64,000 bases of DNA. Origin: Collimonas sp. OK607 (lineage in GTDB: Bacteria > Pseudomonadota > Gammaproteobacteria > Burkholderiales > Burkholderiaceae_D). The position numbers and the translations under genes are program-made. This document shows positions 62,036 to 64,000 of the stretch, in pieces (within the stretch, counting starts at the first letter, position 1; the number at the start of each line of letters is the position of its first letter). The notes beneath the pieces are model-generated. The model was not told where the DNA came from, ran no database searches, and saw only the letters and a program-made list of their open reading frames with translations. Where the stretch lies: positions 1 to 64,000 of the forward strand of contig NZ_FOKF01000026.1 of assembly GCF_900111995.1 (NCBI RefSeq). The letters run 5' to 3'.

Positions 62036-63124
62036 ATGAGCAAAACCTTCCAATCTGGCCGAGCACTCGTCATCGGCGTCGGTGAATACGAATCGCTTTC
62101 CCCTCTCGGCTCGGCGCCGGTCTATGACGCTGAAGATATCGCCAACTTTCTGGCCAGCGCCAAGCACTGCGGTTATCTCGCTGAGAACGTGCACATCCTG
62201 CGCAACGCCGACGCTTCTCGGACCGCCATCGTGAACGGGCTCAAAAAGCTGGCGGCCGACGCCGGGGCTGGCGACACAGTCGTCGTCTACTTCTCCGGTC
62301 ATGGCGCGCAGCAGCTGTCAGGACCAAACGGTGGCACATATCTATGTCCTTCTGAGTTCGACATTTATCGACCTCGCGAGACCGGTATAGAGGCCGAAGA
62401 GCTTTCCGAACTACTAAATCAGATTCCCGCAGAACGCCTCTTAGTTCTCGTAGACGCCTGCCATTCAGGTGCTGTAGCACGCATCAAAGGGGCCGCCGAA
62501 GACGTCACTAAGTGGGCTTTCGGTGGGCCAAGGCTTGACGCACTAGCGCAAGGGAAAGGGCGCGTCATCATTTCAGCAAGTGCATCTGACGAAAGCTCTG
62601 TCATCCTTAGTCTTCATCGCAACAGCCTCTTTACGCATTTCCTCCTCAAAGGGCTGCAAGGCGATGTGGACGACCGCTCTGATGGCCTCATACGAGTCTT
62701 AGACCTTTTCCACTATCTTGCAGAGCTTGTCCCGGCTACTCACAGCTCTCAGAACCCCGTACTGACTACACGCACGCAAGATAACTTTCCTGTTGCACTG
62801 CGCAAGGGAGGACAACTCAAGTCTGCAGAGGAACCCATTGTAATTCCTTCTACTGCGAGCTCCGCAAGTCCCCGCGAGCTCGAAGACCTACTGGTTACGC
62901 TGTATCCGCAGGGGCCACTGGACCAGGAAATCTGGTCTCGCGCAGGCGGTGACGTTGCTAGCTTGCGTATAAGTAGCACCGGGCGGGCAGCTTGGCACGC
63001 GGCTCTACGCCTGCTGGCCCAAGGTGGTGGTGGCGCTAGCATGAGTATGCACAGCTTGCTCACGGAAGCGTCAAGTGAGTTTGGGGCCAACCCCGACCTC
63101 AAGCGTCTCCTCGGCAACGCCTGA
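62036..63124 (+). CDS. caspase-fold (peptidase C14) protease with EAD1-type adaptor
   Basis: A 362-residue protein with an N-terminal caspase/metacaspase domain (about 5-255): RALVIGVGEYESLSPLGSAP, catalytic His89 (YFSGHGAQ) and Cys142 (LVDACHSGA), ISASASDESSV after it. The linker is Ser-rich. Residues 279-360 (LEDLLVTLYPQGPLDQEIWS, then AAWHAALRLLAQGG) form the same adaptor as the end of the GAP1-like protein. Both catalytic residues are intact. It lies 4 bp after GAP1 and is the presumed toxic effector: it should stay off until GTPase/GAP1 signalling clusters it through the adaptor. Confidence 0.9.
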   Translation: MSKTFQSGRALVIGVGEYESLSPLGSAPVYDAEDIANFLASAKHCGYLAENVHILRNADASRTAIVNGLKKLAADAGAGDTVVVYFSGHGAQQLSGPNGGTYLCPSEFDIYRPRETGIEAEELSELLNQIPAERLLVLVDACHSGAVARIKGAAEDVTKWAFGGPRLDALAQGKGRVIISASASDESSVILSLHRNSLFTHFLLKGLQGDVDDRSDGLIRVLDLFHYLAELVPATHSSQNPVLTTRTQDNFPVALRKGGQLKSAEEPIVIPSTASSASPRELEDLLVTLYPQGPLDQEIWSRAGGDVASLRISSTGRAAWHAALRLLAQGGGGASMSMHSLLTEASSEFGANPDLKRLLGNA

Positions 63125-63168
63125 TTCGCAGTAATGATACGCGCGGCTGCGTAACAGCCACTTCACGC

Positions 63169-63390
63169 TTAAAGCATTTTTCTCAGCAACCAGCACTGAC
63201 TGCGATGTGCTCGGCCGGCCTCATCATCAACTTGCGCGGCCACCCTCTCCTGTGCAGATGGACTGAGATAACTACCTGTGAACATGCCCATCAATGTGAC
63301 CAAAGTCATGGTACTGGCGCGAGCCACCTGCTGGTCACGAATGACTTGCAATTGCTCGTGCGGGCCTTCTAGCGCCATGTTCGCAACCAT
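63169..63390 (-). CDS. small hypothetical protein
   Basis: A 73-residue reading frame convergent with the caspase gene (45-bp gap), starting MVANMALEGPHEQLQVIRDQ behind GGAGGGG. Its middle (STMTLVTLMGMFTGSYL) is hydrophobic enough for one membrane segment; the end is basic. Codon use is like real genes. I recognise no family. It may be an immunity or accessory gene, or chance. Confidence 0.4.
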   Translation of the reverse strand: MVANMALEGPHEQLQVIRDQQVARASTMTLVTLMGMFTGSYLSPSAQERVAAQVDDEAGRAHRSQCWLLRKML

Positions 63391-64000
63391 GCCCCTCCGT
63401 CGCAAAGAAAAGTAACCGCTATTACAATACTGAACGCTATACTTTACACAACACGTTTCGAGATTGAGACATGGTGGGACTCGAACATGCGAGAAGGTGG
63501 GGTAACGTTTTTTCTTACCAACCAACGCGCATATTATTCAATTTTTGAAAGAGAATTATGGCAACGGGTGCGGTAATGAGAGGAAGATGAGCATGGAGGT
63601 CGTTGCAGTAATCGACTCGACTCCAAGTCGCGTCGCAGCCAGACGGACCGTACATCAGATGGGAAAACAAAAACATTACGCTTGTCACATGTAAAACCGG
63701 TCTAAATCGGTCGGAACCACCCACCGTCCTCAAAACTGGGACCGGCAAATCACTTAATAATTGCTTGTCCAGTTTTCCCGTGCGTACGCACGTTCTTGCT
63801 TCGTCGATGCGCCGGACCTGACAGAAGTCACCGCACGACACAACAGTTCATTGCTAAGTGCCTATTTCATGATTTCCGTACGTGCCAGGGGACTGGGCTG
63901 CGGGCCAATGTCAGGCTCTAACCAAGAGAAATTGGACCACAAGTCCCTCGGCCGGCTGAAAAAATAATTTTTGATATGGTCCACGCCCCGATTGCTTCCT
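63391..64000. other. right edge of window, nothing recognised
   Basis: Several short open frames exist but none has a ribosome site or known motif. A piece near 63,470 (catggtgggactcgaacatgc) resembles part of a reverse-strand tRNA T arm, but no other tRNA arm folds around it, so I do not call a tRNA. The island implied by the att-like site at 55,540 must run past this end. Confidence 0.4.

Noticed and set aside
63465-63500. tRNA-like T-arm sequence ggactcgaac
   Set aside because: No acceptor, D or anticodon arm could be matched around it.
1-64000. CRISPR arrays, rRNA genes, complete tRNAs, prophage structural genes
   Set aside because: Looked for repeated 25-40-bp units with spacers and conserved RNA segments; none seen.

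Overview
The window looks like an accessory, heavily rearranged stretch of a betaproteobacterial chromosome. Burkholderiales is likely and an Oxalobacteraceae-type genome is a guess. The reasons are the abundance of LysR, IclR and AraC regulators, the NodT/EmrAB efflux genes, the TRAP and aromatic-catabolism gene sets, and a Burkholderiales-style tRNA-Ser 3' end. Gene content is modular, and remnants are unusually frequent: truncated LysR genes, pqiABC, mlaA, a histidine kinase, a response regulator, and IS3 and IS110 fragments.

Left part (1-24 kb). An IS3-type element has cut off a pirin gene. It is followed by a NodT-EmrA-EmrB tripartite efflux operon, a tannase-type esterase lipoprotein, a VOC enzyme, a decayed thioredoxin-like gene behind a MerR-type promoter, and a pure hexanucleotide repeat. 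From 9 to 20.4 kb lies a catabolic cluster: DMT exporter, IclR regulator, CaiB-type CoA-transferase, MaoC-type hydratase, a second VOC paralogue, TRAP transporter (DctP plus fused DctQM), SDR dehydrogenase and a FadB-like bifunctional enzyme. Together these suggest uptake, CoA activation and beta-oxidation-like breakdown of an unidentified organic acid.

Middle part (20-43 kb). A DoxX / carboxylesterase / LigB-dioxygenase module sits beside a LysR gene. Next come an outer-membrane channel, an aldehyde dehydrogenase, a Tat-exported GMC oxidoreductase and an AraC regulator (aromatic alcohol oxidation). A second LysR gene faces a tautomerase and an antibiotic-biosynthesis-monooxygenase-type gene, followed by an F420-type NADP reductase, a hydrolase and a nitroreductase. 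From 33.9 to 42.7 kb the sequence is a graveyard of envelope genes (DUF3313-pqiABC, two mlaA pieces, a mipA piece and one intact mipA, a NodT piece) next to an intact QseBC/PmrAB-like two-component pair with a matching 11-bp-periodic box.

Right-middle part (43-55 kb). A complete lower meta-cleavage operon (tautomerase, decarboxylase, hydratase, aldolase, acylating aldehyde dehydrogenase, MFS transporter) has no ring-cleavage enzyme in view. It is divergent from a cupin gene, with an IclR regulator downstream and a cluster of operator-like repeats between. A second LysR / F420-type reductase / DoxX / LigB / carboxylesterase module follows. The two modules resemble the quinone-detoxification gene set of the Bacillus MhqR regulon.

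Right end (55.5-64 kb). A 20-bp tRNA-Ser 3' fragment next to its own terminator marks the probable edge of a genomic island that extends to the right. Inside it is a tightly overlapping five-gene operon (56,471-63,124): an all-helical GTPase-associated protein, two different GTPases, a large GAP1-like protein and a caspase-fold protease. The last two carry matching C-terminal EAD1-type adaptor domains. I read this as a GTPase-gated, caspase-effector conflict (probably anti-phage suicide) system; it is the most interesting object in the window. As far as I know such systems have been described mainly by comparative genomics.
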